Of a DNA stretch of 64,000 nucleotides, positions 1 to 8,673 are shown piece by piece. A program made the position numbers and the translations under genes. Source of the DNA: Pararhizobium gei (GTDB lineage: Bacteria > Pseudomonadota > Alphaproteobacteria > Rhizobiales > Rhizobiaceae); assembly GCF_029223885.1 (NCBI RefSeq), contig NZ_CP119409.1, positions 3,002,001 through 3,066,000 of the forward strand, given 5' to 3'. The notes beneath the pieces are model-generated. The model was not told where the DNA came from and did no database searches. It worked only from the letters and a program-made list of their open reading frames with translations. The stretch's first letter is position 1, and each line of letters begins with the position of its first letter.

Positions 1-546
1 AAGGAAGCCGTCTTCCCGTTTGCCCGCTTCCCCGGCGTCGATATTCTGCTCGGCCCGGAAATGCGCTCTACCGGCGAAGTCATTGGTCTTGACACCGACT
101 TCGCGCTGGCCTTTGCAAAAGCCCAGCTCGGCGCCGGCGTCGACCTGCCGCGCGAAGGCACGGTCTTCGTTTCGGTGCGCGACGAGGACAAGGACCGGGT
201 CCTGCCGGCCATCCGCCATTTGACCGAGATCGGCTTCAAGGTGCTGGCCACCGGCGGCACGGCTCGCTTCCTTGGCGAAAACGGCATAACCGCCACAAAG
301 ATCAACAAGGTGCAGGAAGGACGCCCGCACATCGAGGACGCCATCCGCAACCGTCAGGTTCAGCTCGTCATCAACACGACGGATTCGAACAAGGCAATTT
401 CCGATTCGAAGTCGCTGCGCCGCGCCACGCTCATGCAAAAAGTGCCCTATTACACCACGATGGCCGGCGCCGAAGCAGCCGCCAAGGCAATCGGGGCGCT
501 GAAGGCCGGAAGCCTCGAAGTGAGAACACTTCAGAGCTATTTCTGA
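1..546 (+). CDS. carB: Carbamoyl-phosphate synthase large subunit, C-terminal part (5' end outside window)
   Basis: The reading frame is open from base 1 and gives [14 protein letters not shown] then [14 protein letters not shown], the end of the second ATP-grasp half of CarB. The MGS-like allosteric domain follows ([39 protein letters not shown]). CarB makes carbamoyl phosphate from glutamine, bicarbonate and ATP for arginine and pyrimidine synthesis. Only about 181 C-terminal residues lie in the window, so the catalytic halves cannot be checked. The family assignment is very secure. A GC-rich hairpin follows the stop codon. Confidence 0.97.
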   Translation, partial: KEAVFPFARFPGVDILLGPEMRSTGEVIGLDTDFALAFAKAQLGAGVDLPREGTVFVSVRDEDKDRVLPAIRHLTEIGFKVLATGGTARFLGENGITATKINKVQEGRPHIEDAIRNRQVQLVINTTDSNKAISDSKSLRRATLMQKVPYYTTMAGAEAAAKAIGALKAGSLEVRTLQSYF

Positions 547-556
547 AAAAGGCGAC

Positions 557-579
557 GGCTGCACCTGCTCGGTGCGGCC
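557..579 (+). terminator. Hairpin after carB, weak terminator candidate
   Basis: GGCTGCACC and GGTGCGGCC form a 9-bp stem with one G-T wobble around the loop TGCTC, eleven bases after the carB stop. No run of T follows, so intrinsic termination is uncertain. It lies between carB and the oppositely oriented diguanylate cyclase gene. Confidence 0.4.
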
Positions 580-644
580 GTGTCTTCAGCGTCGTTGCCC
601 CGGTAAATCGTGTTTCGTGCTGCGCTGAAAAGCGCAGCGGAATT

Positions 645-2567
645 TCAGTCGCGCCGCGCGTCCGATTTCCGGCTCTCGCTAACAGGATGCGGCGCGTCGT
701 TCGGCTCCCAAACCCTGATGCAGTCGCGGCCGGCCGCCTTGGCGTGATACAGGGCTTCGTCAGCCCTGTTGATGATAATGGATGCGCTGATCGTCGTGCC
801 CCCCGGCTCCGCAGTGACGATGCCGATGCTTGATGTCACGATGCCCTTCTCGCTCGCCAGGTGCGGCACCGCTTTCAGCTTTAAAACGGCCTGGAATCGG
901 GAGGCGATCGCCACGGCTCCGGCCCGGTCCGTGTCGGGAAGCAGAATGGCAAACTCCTCGCCGCCGTAGCGCGCGACAGTATCATTCACTCTCACCTTGG
1001 TTTCCGCGAGGCAGGTCGCAAGAACGCGCAGACAGTCGTCACCTGCACTGTGACCATAATAGTCATTAAAGGCTTTGAAGCGATCGACATCCAGAAGGAT
1101 CAGGGAAACCGGGTTTCCGGACTGGAGTGATTTCGCGACGCTATGCTGCAATGCCTTGTCGAAGGCGCGGCGATTGGCCAGTCCGGTCAAACCGTCGGTG
1201 TCGGCCAATATTTTCAGGTGGTCGGCCTGCTTCATGAGGGCGATCTCGTTCGCCTTGAGCTGTGTTATGTCAGAGGCAACGACCAGCGATGTCCCATCTT
1301 CGGCGACACGTGTACGGATGCTCAGCCACCGGCCACTTTCGGTCTGGACCTCGAAATCGCTGTCCGTGCGGAAACTGGCGCCCCGCACGCGAATCTGCTC
1401 AAGTCTTTCTGCCGTGAGAACGCTCACGGCCTCCTTGTTCTGTATCGCGGCTTTCAGGAGCTCGGTGATGTGGACTCCGGGAACCTGAAGATCCGCCGTG
1501 CCGGGAAAATACTCGCGATAGCGGTCATTGCTGAAGACAAGACGACCGTCCTTGTCCAACATCGCCAAACCGTCCGACATCTCCTTCATCGCATGGGCGA
1601 GAAGGTTGCGGCTCGCAATCAATTCCGCTTCCAGCCGTTTACGCTCGGTAATATCGTGAGTAACGCCCGCAAGCCCGATTGGATGACCGCTCTCGTCGTA
1701 CAGCGGTACTTTCGATGTCGAAAACCAACGCTCCACGCCTTCGTTGTCGAGCCGCTCTTCCCTGTTCAAAATCGGCCGCCCGCTCGATATCAGCTCCTGT
1801 TCGTCCTCGAAAAGCTGCTTTGCGCGTTCCGGAGATGCAATGTCGGCGTCGGACAGACCGATCATGTCTCGAGGATTCTCAAAGCCATTATGGCGGGCGA
1901 CCTGATTATTGACGGTGCGGAAGCGGCTTTGCCTGTCTTTCACATAATAGAAGTCCGGGGACTGGCGCAACGCTGCGCGCAACAGATCGCGCTCCACCGT
2001 CGCCCCCCGTATTTTGATGATCGACAATCCGGCTATAACCGTCGACAGAAATCCCATGACCCTCAAAGGGATATAGGCATCGTTCGCTTGACCGGCTTGT
2101 ACCGGGGAAATGGGACTGATCGAAAGAAGGTAGGAAACACCACTCAGAACGGCAGCATAAACGACGATATCCGAAAACGCGAGAGCCCTGCGGTTCAGAG
2201 CAAGATGCGCGACGCATGACATTGCGCCCACGACGCAGATCAAAACGACGCCATAAAGAGCGCCGGCACCACCCATGCTCAGGCGATATGCCAGAGTAAT
2301 GATACACGTCAGCGCAGCGGCAACCGGTCCGCCGAACAGCCCCGACATGGAAATGATGGCCGTACGGAAATCACCGTAAATCCCACGCTCGAATTCGACG
2401 GCCATCGACATGGATACAATTGCCGCGGCGCCCATCCATATCCCGAACAGCGCTGTCCTGCTGATCTTGATACGCGCTTCCACCTGAGGATGAAAATGTG
2501 CCCAGGCCGAAAGGAGCAAGGCGACCATTGCGAGATTTTCGAGCAATTCCTCCCAAATTGTATCCAT
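645..2567 (-). CDS. Membrane-bound PAS-PAS-GGDEF diguanylate cyclase with 5TMR-LYT-type sensor
   Basis: A 640-aa protein. Residues about 1-190 are hydrophobic helices resembling the 5TMR-LYT sensor region. Two PAS-like domains follow (about 195-312, with PDFYYVKDR and GVTHDITERKR, and about 320-435). The C-terminal GGDEF domain carries the active signature GGEEF at residue 535. RVND at 526-529 sits exactly five residues upstream and fits the RxxD product-inhibition site. It should make c-di-GMP from two GTP at the inner membrane in response to an unknown signal, with feedback inhibition. It converges with carB and appears to be a single gene. Enzyme class is secure; the signal is unknown. Confidence 0.92.
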   Translation of the reverse strand: MDTIWEELLENLAMVALLLSAWAHFHPQVEARIKISRTALFGIWMGAAAIVSMSMAVEFERGIYGDFRTAIISMSGLFGGPVAAALTCIITLAYRLSMGGAGALYGVVLICVVGAMSCVAHLALNRRALAFSDIVVYAAVLSGVSYLLSISPISPVQAGQANDAYIPLRVMGFLSTVIAGLSIIKIRGATVERDLLRAALRQSPDFYYVKDRQSRFRTVNNQVARHNGFENPRDMIGLSDADIASPERAKQLFEDEQELISSGRPILNREERLDNEGVERWFSTSKVPLYDESGHPIGLAGVTHDITERKRLEAELIASRNLLAHAMKEMSDGLAMLDKDGRLVFSNDRYREYFPGTADLQVPGVHITELLKAAIQNKEAVSVLTAERLEQIRVRGASFRTDSDFEVQTESGRWLSIRTRVAEDGTSLVVASDITQLKANEIALMKQADHLKILADTDGLTGLANRRAFDKALQHSVAKSLQSGNPVSLILLDVDRFKAFNDYYGHSAGDDCLRVLATCLAETKVRVNDTVARYGGEEFAILLPDTDRAGAVAIASRFQAVLKLKAVPHLASEKGIVTSSIGIVTAEPGGTTISASIIINRADEALYHAKAAGRDCIRVWEPNDAPHPVSESRKSDARRD

Positions 2568-2779
2568 TGATTATCCAGACTACGCGCCATCGCCCGCAGA
2601 GAATGGGGCGATTGGCTTTTACACATGGAGCCGGTTCATCGAGTCAGCACTCATACTTGCCTACAAGATCGATAATAAGTGGTGAATTAATACGACGAGG
2701 GCTGGCTTCTACAAAGTCGGGCGAAAGGTTGTTGGGGAGACAAAGGCGTTTTATCGGACGGATGCGGCAAAAGACTGTG

Positions 2780-3133
2780 TCAGGGAACAAGGGTCGGCTT
2801 GGCCGAACCGGTCGAAACCCCGCCGCTCACGACGCCACGTGGCCCCCTTGCCGCGACGCCATTCCGATCAAGCATCTCCACAACCGCATAGAGCCGCTCG
2901 TTACCAAAGGCGTTGGCATGAGGGATCGGATGTCCGCCGGACTGACTTGCGTCGATTTCGGTGCGATCAAGCTCGGCCGGAGCCGCCGCAACACGGGCAT
3001 CCGCTGACGAAAAGGCACGCACGACAATGTCGCCTTGAAAATCGGCACCATCCCAGCCCGGATCGCCGGCCTGCGCAACGGGGATCAGCCGGTAGAGTTT
3101 CAGTTTTTCGCGAGTCGGAGGATCGTTGAGCAT
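2780..3133 (-). CDS. Small hypothetical protein, second gene of a two-gene unit
   Basis: A 117-aa protein starting MLNDPPTREKLKLYRL. I chose the ATG at 3133 because AAGG lies just upstream and the longer open frame overlaps the preceding gene out of phase. The sequence has a basic N-terminus (TREKLKLYRLIPVAQ), then an acidic, Ala/Asp-rich middle resembling small rhizobial stress-associated proteins (GDIVVRAFSSADARV), and a Gly/Ser-rich tail. No transmembrane segment or signal peptide is visible. It starts 13 bp after the 96-aa gene at 3147-3437, so the two are probably co-transcribed. I do not recognise a function. Confidence 0.6.
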   Translation of the reverse strand: MLNDPPTREKLKLYRLIPVAQAGDPGWDGADFQGDIVVRAFSSADARVAAAPAELDRTEIDASQSGGHPIPHANAFGNERLYAVVEMLDRNGVAARGPRGVVSGGVSTGSAKPTLVP

Positions 3134-3146
3134 AGCTGTGCCTTGT

Positions 3147-3437
3147 TTAGGATATGATCGTCTTTTGTTGTTGTCCTTCGATCGCGTTCGCCCGGGACAA
3201 AGCGGCAAAGACGATCGACCGCATTTCGTCGTCGGCGATTTGCTGCATCGCAAAGCCTTCATTGGGCATGACGCCCGGATCTTCCTCATGGTCCGAGACC
3301 ATTTCCGAATCGCGCGCCAGCGTGTCGAGAAACGTCCGTCCCTCATCCGTCCGTGCTATGAATGCGGCCAGCGCCACGAAAAGCTTGCGGTGCCCGTTCA
3401 GCCTGCCTTCGAGATTTTCCGGTGATGCCTGGCTCAT
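3147..3437 (-). CDS. Small acidic hypothetical protein
   Basis: A 96-aa protein starting MSQASPENLEGRLNGHRK. It is predicted soluble and mostly helical, with an acidic centre (DSEMVSDHEEDPGVM) and no signal peptide or membrane segment. It is the first gene of a leftward pair with the 117-aa gene at 2780-3133. The promoter should lie in the short region shared with the divergent greA. I recognise no domain. It is probably real because it sits in a tidy two-gene arrangement and has no competing frame. Confidence 0.6.
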   Translation of the reverse strand: MSQASPENLEGRLNGHRKLFVALAAFIARTDEGRTFLDTLARDSEMVSDHEEDPGVMPNEGFAMQQIADDEMRSIVFAALSRANAIEGQQQKTIIS

Positions 3438-3657
3438 GTTCCAATCCTTTGCATAACCGAACGAACACGGCTCAGTGTTTGTTCCTGAGTGTGTCCGGCT
3501 TGGCGCGGTTCGATTAAACTGGCTTTTTGAAGCCGGTATCTGCTATAAGCGTTGTTCAAATGTTTCGAACGGTTCTGGAGGTAACGCTCCGGTGACCGTT
3601 TTCTTTTTGCTTTGCCCTGCCGTTGCAGGCTTGGCGCGGACTGTGAAGGACAGTGAA

Positions 3658-4134
3658 ATGGTCGAAAAAGTGCCGATGACTCAAAGCGGTTTCGTCAAGC
3701 TGCAGGAAGAGCTGCGCTGGCGTCAGCAAGAAGAACGCCCGCGGATCATCGAAGCGATTGCCGAAGCGCGCGCCCATGGCGACCTCTCGGAAAATGCGGA
3801 ATATCATGCCGCCAAGGAAGCGCAGAGCCATAATGAGGGCCGCATCGGCGAGCTTGAGGATTATGTCGCGCGCGCCGAAGTGATCGATCTCTCGAAAATG
3901 TCCGGCTCCAAGATCAAATTCGGCGCGACCGTCAAGCTGATCGACGAAGATACCGAGGAAAACAGGACCTATCAGATCGTCGGCGACCAGGAAGCTGACG
4001 TAAAGCAGGGGCGCATTTCGATTTCCTCGCCGATTGCGCGGGCGCTGATCGGCAAGGAGGTTGGCGATTCGATCGAGGTCGTCGCTCCCGGCGGCTCCAA
4101 GGCCTACGAGATCCTGGCGGTCAACTGGGGCTGA
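3658..4134 (+). CDS. greA: Transcription elongation factor GreA
   Basis: A 158-aa protein starting [19 protein letters not shown], the usual GreA length. The N-terminal coiled-coil hairpin includes [19 protein letters not shown], with the acidic tip that stimulates RNA polymerase to cleave backtracked transcripts. The C-terminal FKBP-like domain follows ([18 protein letters not shown], ending in AVNWG). I chose ATG 3658 over the longer upstream frame because AAGGA lies at the right distance and the protein then begins as GreA does in rhizobia. A strong intrinsic terminator follows. The neighbouring lpsB and lrp match the rhizobial gene order. Confidence 0.97.
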   Translation: MVEKVPMTQSGFVKLQEELRWRQQEERPRIIEAIAEARAHGDLSENAEYHAAKEAQSHNEGRIGELEDYVARAEVIDLSKMSGSKIKFGATVKLIDEDTEENRTYQIVGDQEADVKQGRISISSPIARALIGKEVGDSIEVVAPGGSKAYEILAVNWG

Positions 4135-4154
4135 TGTTCCAACTACAGTGCTGG

Positions 4155-4190
4155 AAAGCCCGGAGGCGAAACTGTCTCCGGGCTTTTCCG
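4155..4190 (+). terminator. Intrinsic terminator after greA
   Basis: AAAGCCCGGAG and CTCCGGGCTTT form an 11-bp perfect stem around a 10-base loop, followed by TTCC. It starts 20 bp after the greA stop and ends before the lpsB start, so lpsB probably has its own promoter or relies on readthrough. Confidence 0.85.
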
Positions 4191-4213
4191 TGACGTAAAG
4201 CGGAGATCAGGCC

Positions 4214-5272
4214 GTGGAAAAGATCAGCGACGTCGAAATCATAGCGCCGAACTTCAAGCGCCGGCTCTCCGGCGTCACCTCCACGATCATCCAGCTCGTT
4301 CCGGTGCAGCGCGCACTCGGCCAGAAGGTTGCGGCGCTGGGCCCTGGTCTTCCTGCTGCTCTTCCGCATATTGGCTATTTGGCTCTCTTGCGGCTTTGGG
4401 ATCGTCCGTCAGCCCGCAAGCGACGCATCTGGCACGCGCGGCGCAATGTCGAGATGCTGCCGGCCATTCTTCTTCGCGACCTCCTGCGCATGCCGTTGAA
4501 GATCGTCTTCACCTCCGCTTCGCAACGCCGGCATTCGGCCTGGACCAAATTCCTCATCCGCCGCATGGATGCGGTGATCGCCACAAGCAGCCGCACCGCC
4601 GGCTATCTCGAAGTGCCGAGTACCACCATCCCGCACGGCATCGACGCCGGACGTTTCTTTCCGGCTGCGGACAAGAGGGCGTCCAAAGCGGCGCTTGGTC
4701 TGCCTGCGGACAGGAAGATCGCAGGTTGCTTCGGCCGGGTGCGGCATCAGAAGGGCACCGATCTTTTTGTCGACAGCATGATCGCGCTTCTGCCGCACCG
4801 GCCGGACTGGATTGCCATCATCGCCGGGCGCGCAACAGGCCCGCATCTTGCCTTTGAAAACGGGCTGAAGGAGCGGGTTCGACAGGCAGGCCTGTCCGAC
4901 CGCATCCTTTTTGTCGGCGAACATACCAATATCCCCGATTGGTACCGGGCGCTCGACCTGTTCGTTGCGCCGCAGCGCTGGGAAGGATTTGGCCTGACGC
5001 CACTGGAAGCCATGGCAACGCGGGTGCCGGTGGTCGCAACTGATGTCGGCGCCTTCTCCGAACTGCTGACGACGGGCTCGGACGAAACAGGCCTGCTGAT
5101 CGCCGCAAATTCGCTCCCGTCGATGGTCGAGGCGGCAGCAAGCTTGATGGACGACCCGGATCGCGCCGCGCGGGCAGGCGAGCGCGGGCTTGCACGCGCC
5201 ATTGCCCGTTTCAGCATTGAAGGCGAGGCTTCGCGTATCGGCGCAGTCTATGACGCTCTTTTTGCCCTTTAG
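4214..5272 (+). CDS. lpsB: Lipopolysaccharide core glycosyltransferase LpsB (GT4)
   Basis: A 352-aa GT-B fold glycosyltransferase. The N-terminal half begins VEIIAPNFKRRLSGVTST and contains WHARRNVEML. The C-terminal half has the GT4 donor-site pattern (GCFGRVRHQKGTDLF, FVAPQRWEGFGLTPLEAMA). The sequence closely matches my memory of Sinorhizobium LpsB, which transfers a sugar (mannosyl-type activity is reported) onto the LPS core and is needed for normal LPS in symbiosis. The start is GTG at 4214 with CGGAG upstream. It follows greA and converges tightly on lrp, with 6 bp between stops. Confidence 0.9.
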   Translation: MEKISDVEIIAPNFKRRLSGVTSTIIQLVPVQRALGQKVAALGPGLPAALPHIGYLALLRLWDRPSARKRRIWHARRNVEMLPAILLRDLLRMPLKIVFTSASQRRHSAWTKFLIRRMDAVIATSSRTAGYLEVPSTTIPHGIDAGRFFPAADKRASKAALGLPADRKIAGCFGRVRHQKGTDLFVDSMIALLPHRPDWIAIIAGRATGPHLAFENGLKERVRQAGLSDRILFVGEHTNIPDWYRALDLFVAPQRWEGFGLTPLEAMATRVPVVATDVGAFSELLTTGSDETGLLIAANSLPSMVEAAASLMDDPDRAARAGERGLARAIARFSIEGEASRIGAVYDALFAL

Positions 5273-5278
5273 GAAGCG

Positions 5279-5749
5279 TCAGAAGCCGATCAGCCCCTCG
5301 TCCTTGACCTGACGAATGGTCAGCATGGTCCGGACGGTATCCACCTGTTCGTTCGCCGTGAGAACTTCGATCACGAAGTCCTGAAAGACCGTGAGATTTT
5401 CGGATACACAATGCAACAGGAAATCGCTGTCGCCCGACACCATCCAAGCCTGGCGCACCAGCCGCCACTTGGCCGTCGCCGCCGCGAAAGCCTTGAGCTC
5501 GGCCTCGGACTGGTGACGCAAGCCCACCATGCAAAAGGCGACCAGATCGAAGCCGAGGGTCGGCGCGTTGAGAAGAGCGTGGTAGCCTCGAATAACGCCG
5601 CCCTCCTCCAGCTTGCGGACGCGGCGCAGACACGGCGGAGCCGAAATTCCAACCCGCTGTGCCAGTTCCACATTGGTCATGCGGCCGTCCGCCTGAAGTT
5701 CGCGCAGGATCTTCAGGTCGATTGCATCAAGCTCCACTCGCACGCCCAT
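5279..5749 (-). CDS. lrp: Lrp/AsnC-family transcriptional regulator
   Basis: A 156-aa protein with the Lrp layout. The N-terminal winged helix-turn-helix runs about 8-60 (LDAIDLKILRELQADGRM, ELAQRVGISAPPCLRRVRKL). A ligand-binding RAM domain follows (WMVSGDSDFLLHCV, TVRTMLTIRQVKD). It senses amino acids and regulates amino-acid metabolism in known relatives; the ligand here is not visible. It converges with lpsB and is divergent from trxB, with 377 bp between the start codons. It corresponds to the lrp gene found at this position in rhizobia. Confidence 0.93.
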   Translation of the reverse strand: MGVRVELDAIDLKILRELQADGRMTNVELAQRVGISAPPCLRRVRKLEEGGVIRGYHALLNAPTLGFDLVAFCMVGLRHQSEAELKAFAAATAKWRLVRQAWMVSGDSDFLLHCVSENLTVFQDFVIEVLTANEQVDTVRTMLTIRQVKDEGLIGF

Positions 5750-6126
5750 GTGTCAGTCTTCCCTCAGTCACTCGCCAATCCCTCACATCGGGATGCGTCG
5801 TTCTTTTCTGGATAGCGGATTTGACTGCTGCAAAAAAGCGGCATCACGAGATGATCGATGCGAAGGAAAGCTTTGCACTATTCCCTCAGCCTCGGCAGCC
5901 GCCAGGAACGCAAAGGACCGGAATTGGATGTATTCACCGCGACGACCGTCACCGCGGCGTGCCAATAGCGTCGAAACCGAAGATTTCAGGATGCATTTGT
6001 GTGTATTATGTAACGCACCCTTGAAAGGCGGGGCGCTGAATCCTTAAAGTAACATCGCTGTTCCAAATTCTTTGATCGCCCGGCGCAAACCGAATTTTTT
6101 GCAGGCCGGAGCTGGAGTTCTCATCT
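5750..6126. other. Intergenic region between divergent lrp and trxB
   Basis: These 377 bases separate two divergent genes and should hold both promoters and any Lrp autoregulatory sites. I found no convincing open frame, hairpin terminator or RNA gene. The part nearest trxB is more AT-rich (around 5990-6080), consistent with the trxB promoter. GGAGCTGGAG just before the start supplies the trxB ribosome binding site. Confidence 0.6.
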
Positions 6127-7101
6127 ATGACTGCCCGACATGCGAAAGTGCTAATCATCGGATCCGGCCCTGCCGGATACACAGCCGCGATCTACTCCGC
6201 CCGCGCCATGCTCAATCCGGTCCTGATCGCCGGAATGGAACAGGGCGGACAATTGATGATCACCACCGATGTGGAAAATTATCCGGGCTATGCCGATCCT
6301 GTCCAAGGCCCCTGGATGATGGAACAGATGCTCAAACAGGCGCAGCATGTCGGCGCGGAAATCGTCAACGACCTCGTGACTGACGTCGATCTGTCCATCC
6401 GTCCGTTCCGGTTGAAAACGGACAGCGGCACGGACTGGACGGCCGACGTGCTGATCATCGCGACCGGCGCCAAGGCCAAATGGCTGTGTATCGAAAGCGA
6501 GCCGACGTTCCAGGGCTTCGGCGTGTCGGCCTGCGCCACCTGCGACGGCTTCTTCTATCGCAACAAGGACGTCATCGTCGTTGGCGGCGGCAATTCCGCC
6601 GTCGAAGAGGCCCTCTATCTGTCGAACCTTGCAAAGACGGTGACCGTCATTCACCGCCGCGACAGCTTTCGGTCTGAGAAAATCCTGCAGGAGCGATTGT
6701 TCGCCAAAGAGAACATCAGGGTGATCTGGGATCACGAGGTGACCGAATATCTCGGCACGCCTGCCAAACCGCCCATGCCCGCTTCGGTGAATGGTGTCCG
6801 GCTGCGCAACACCCGCACAGGTGAAACGAGCGAGATGCCCATCGACGGCGTTTTTGTCGCCATCGGCCATGCACCGGCAGTCGAACTGTTCAAGGATAAA
6901 CTAAAGCTGAAGCCGAATGGCTATCTCTGGACGGCACCCGATTCAACCGCAACGGACGTGGCTGGCGTCTATGCTGCAGGAGACGTCACGGACGACATTT
7001 ACCGTCAGGCGATCACGGCCGCCGGAATGGGCTGCATGGCGGCGCTCGAGGCGGAAAAATACCTGGCGGGCCACATGCCCGTCGCAATTGCGGCCGAATA
7101 G
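6127..7101 (+). CDS. trxB: Thioredoxin reductase (NADPH, flavoprotein)
   Basis: A 324-aa low-molecular-weight TrxB. The FAD motif GSGPAGYTAAIYSA is near the N-terminus, the redox centre is C136-A-T-C139-D-G, the NADPH site is VVGGGNSAVEEALY, and the C-terminal FAD motif is GVYAAGDVTDDIYRQ. It passes electrons from NADPH to thioredoxin in the cytoplasm. A GGAG site precedes the ATG. lsrB follows 109 bp downstream in the same direction. LsrB is linked to redox control in Sinorhizobium, so the pairing is functionally sensible. Confidence 0.97.
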   Translation: MTARHAKVLIIGSGPAGYTAAIYSARAMLNPVLIAGMEQGGQLMITTDVENYPGYADPVQGPWMMEQMLKQAQHVGAEIVNDLVTDVDLSIRPFRLKTDSGTDWTADVLIIATGAKAKWLCIESEPTFQGFGVSACATCDGFFYRNKDVIVVGGGNSAVEEALYLSNLAKTVTVIHRRDSFRSEKILQERLFAKENIRVIWDHEVTEYLGTPAKPPMPASVNGVRLRNTRTGETSEMPIDGVFVAIGHAPAVELFKDKLKLKPNGYLWTAPDSTATDVAGVYAAGDVTDDIYRQAITAAGMGCMAALEAEKYLAGHMPVAIAAE

Positions 7102-7210
7102 AAGCCGCAAATAATCGGGACGGACGACCGCTCCCGAGTGGGAACAGACGATCAGCCTTCAGGCGGAATCGGGAGACCGGATCCGCCACAGGCAGTTATT
7201 GGGAGGCTTC

Positions 7211-8107
7211 ATGCCGTTAGACTGGGATAAATTGCGCATTTTTCATGCGGCGGCGGAGGCGGGCTCCTTTACGCATGCGGCCGACAAGCTGCATCTGTCC
7301 CAATCGGCTATCAGCCGCCAGGTAAGTTCGCTTGAACAGGATGTCGGCATCAAGCTGTTCCACCGCCATGCACGTGGCCTCATCCTGACCGAACAGGGGG
7401 AAATCCTTTATCGCACCGCCCATGAAGTGCTGATGAAGCTGGAAAGCGTCCGTGTTCAACTGACGGAAACCACGGACAAGCCAAGCGGCAAGCTGCGCAT
7501 CACCACAACCGTCGGCCTCGGCCAGGGCTGGCTGACCGACAAAGTGCAGGAATTCCTGGCGCTCTACCCGGAAATGCAGGTTCAGCTCATTCTCGACAAC
7601 GAGGAACTGGACGTCAACATGCGCCATGCAGACTGCGCCATCCGGCTACGCCAGCCGCAACAGTCCGACTTGATCCAGCGCAAGCTGTTCACCGTGCATA
7701 TGCATGTCTATGCCGCCCCCTCCTATATCAACAAGCATGGCGAGCCGCAGTCAATTCAGGATCTCGACAATCACCGGATCATCACCTTCGGCGAACCGGC
7801 ACCGAACTACCTGCTTGACGTCAACTGGCTGGAGATTGCCGGGCGGGATTCGGACAACCCCCGCATGTCGCATTTGCAGATCAACAGCCAGACATCGATC
7901 AAGCGCGCCTGCCTGCTCGGTATCGGCATTGCCATGATGCCGGATTATATCGTCGGCAGGGATCCAGGGTTGATCCAGTTGCCGATCGGCGCGGACATAC
8001 CCTCCTTCGACACCTATTTCTGCTACCCGGACGAGATCAAGAATGCCGCCAAGCTCAAGGTCTTCCGTGATTTCATCGTGGCGAAAGCCCGCAACTGGAA
8101 TTTCTAA
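7211..8107 (+). CDS. lsrB: LysR-type regulator LsrB/VtlR
   Basis: A 298-aa LTTR. The N-terminal winged helix-turn-helix is LRIFHAAAEAGSFTHAADKL to ISRQVSSLEQDVGIKLF, followed by an effector-binding domain ending KARNWNF. I chose ATG 7211 because GGGAGG lies ten bases upstream; the in-frame TTG at 7199 would overlap that site. It matches LsrB of Sinorhizobium and VtlR of Brucella. These regulators are needed for host interaction, and VtlR activates an abcR sRNA. Cysteines lie at 142, 234 and 271 in the sensor domain. The tandem AbcR-like sRNAs begin about 200 bp downstream. Confidence 0.93.
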   Translation: MPLDWDKLRIFHAAAEAGSFTHAADKLHLSQSAISRQVSSLEQDVGIKLFHRHARGLILTEQGEILYRTAHEVLMKLESVRVQLTETTDKPSGKLRITTTVGLGQGWLTDKVQEFLALYPEMQVQLILDNEELDVNMRHADCAIRLRQPQQSDLIQRKLFTVHMHVYAAPSYINKHGEPQSIQDLDNHRIITFGEPAPNYLLDVNWLEIAGRDSDNPRMSHLQINSQTSIKRACLLGIGIAMMPDYIVGRDPGLIQLPIGADIPSFDTYFCYPDEIKNAAKLKVFRDFIVAKARNWNF

Positions 8108-8310
8108 ACCGGCATTTTGGCCTGCACAAAAAACAATCTCAACTTCCCTTCGACTAACCCTATGTTTAAGATGGATTTTTTCGACGGAAGATGCCTCTTC
8201 CACAAAAGAACGGTTTAAATCGCTTTAAAAACGTGCAGGACTGCGTTTCACACATGGCTGACATGCATATTAAATGATTGCCTAGCGCCCAAAAAACCAT
8301 CATACCGACT

Positions 8311-8433
8311 GCAGCTGATGCATCTTGGTGGCTTTTTTCCTCCCAGTGCCACCGCAGCAGCTGTTCCCCTCTGGAGGTTTGAATACCTTCATAACTATAA
8401 AGGGCCCAAGTTTTCTTGTGGCCCTCTTTTTTT
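8311..8433 (+). ncRNA. AbcR-type trans-acting sRNA, first tandem copy
   Basis: About 123 nt from GCAGCTGATGC to a T-rich terminator (AGGGCC stem at about 8401-8426, followed by seven T). Its core, CTCCCAGTGCCACCGCAG then CAGCTGTTCCCCTCTGGAGG, is shared almost base for base with the copy at 8521. The two C/U-rich stretches (CCUCCCA and UUCCCCUCU) look like the anti-Shine-Dalgarno loops of the AbcR/alpha-r15 family, which represses ABC-transporter mRNAs with Hfq. Its place after lsrB also fits. The 5' end is estimated; CATACC at about 8301 may be the -10 element. Confidence 0.85.
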
Positions 8434-8520
8434 GCCTTGATTTCAAGCGCATACCTCTGGTTGCGGCTTTTTGGCTCCTGCCGGCATTGAAAAGTTGCCA
8501 GAGGCTTCCCACATCAGTTT

Positions 8521-8639
8521 CAGCTGATGCAGATGGTGGAGTTCTTCCTCCCAGTGCCACCGCAGCAGCTGTTCCCCTCTGGAGGTTTTTACCTTCACAC
8601 CTAAAAAGGGCCCGGTTCGTCCGCTGGCCCTCTTTTTTT
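8521..8639 (+). ncRNA. AbcR-type trans-acting sRNA, second tandem copy
   Basis: About 119 nt. It repeats the first copy's layout: CAGCTGATGCAG start, TCCTCCCAGTGCCACCGCAG core, GTTCCCCTCTGGAGG, then an AGGGCC/GGCCCT terminator stem followed by seven T. The loop sequences and the region before the terminator differ from copy one, while both anti-SD-like segments are identical. Each copy has its own terminator, so two separate transcripts are expected. The 5' end is inferred by alignment with copy one. The ArsR gene and its operators follow about 35 bp downstream. Confidence 0.85.
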
Positions 8640-8673
8640 GCCTATATCACTCTCACAGGTTTGTGACTTGAAT

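Noticed and set aside
1143..2219. A 358-codon plus-strand frame inside the diguanylate cyclase gene
   Set aside because: Shadow frame opposite a clear PAS-GGDEF protein.
5411..6047. Overlapping small frames between lrp and trxB
   Set aside because: No SD, no domain character, overlapping in several phases; consistent with non-coding divergent promoter DNA.
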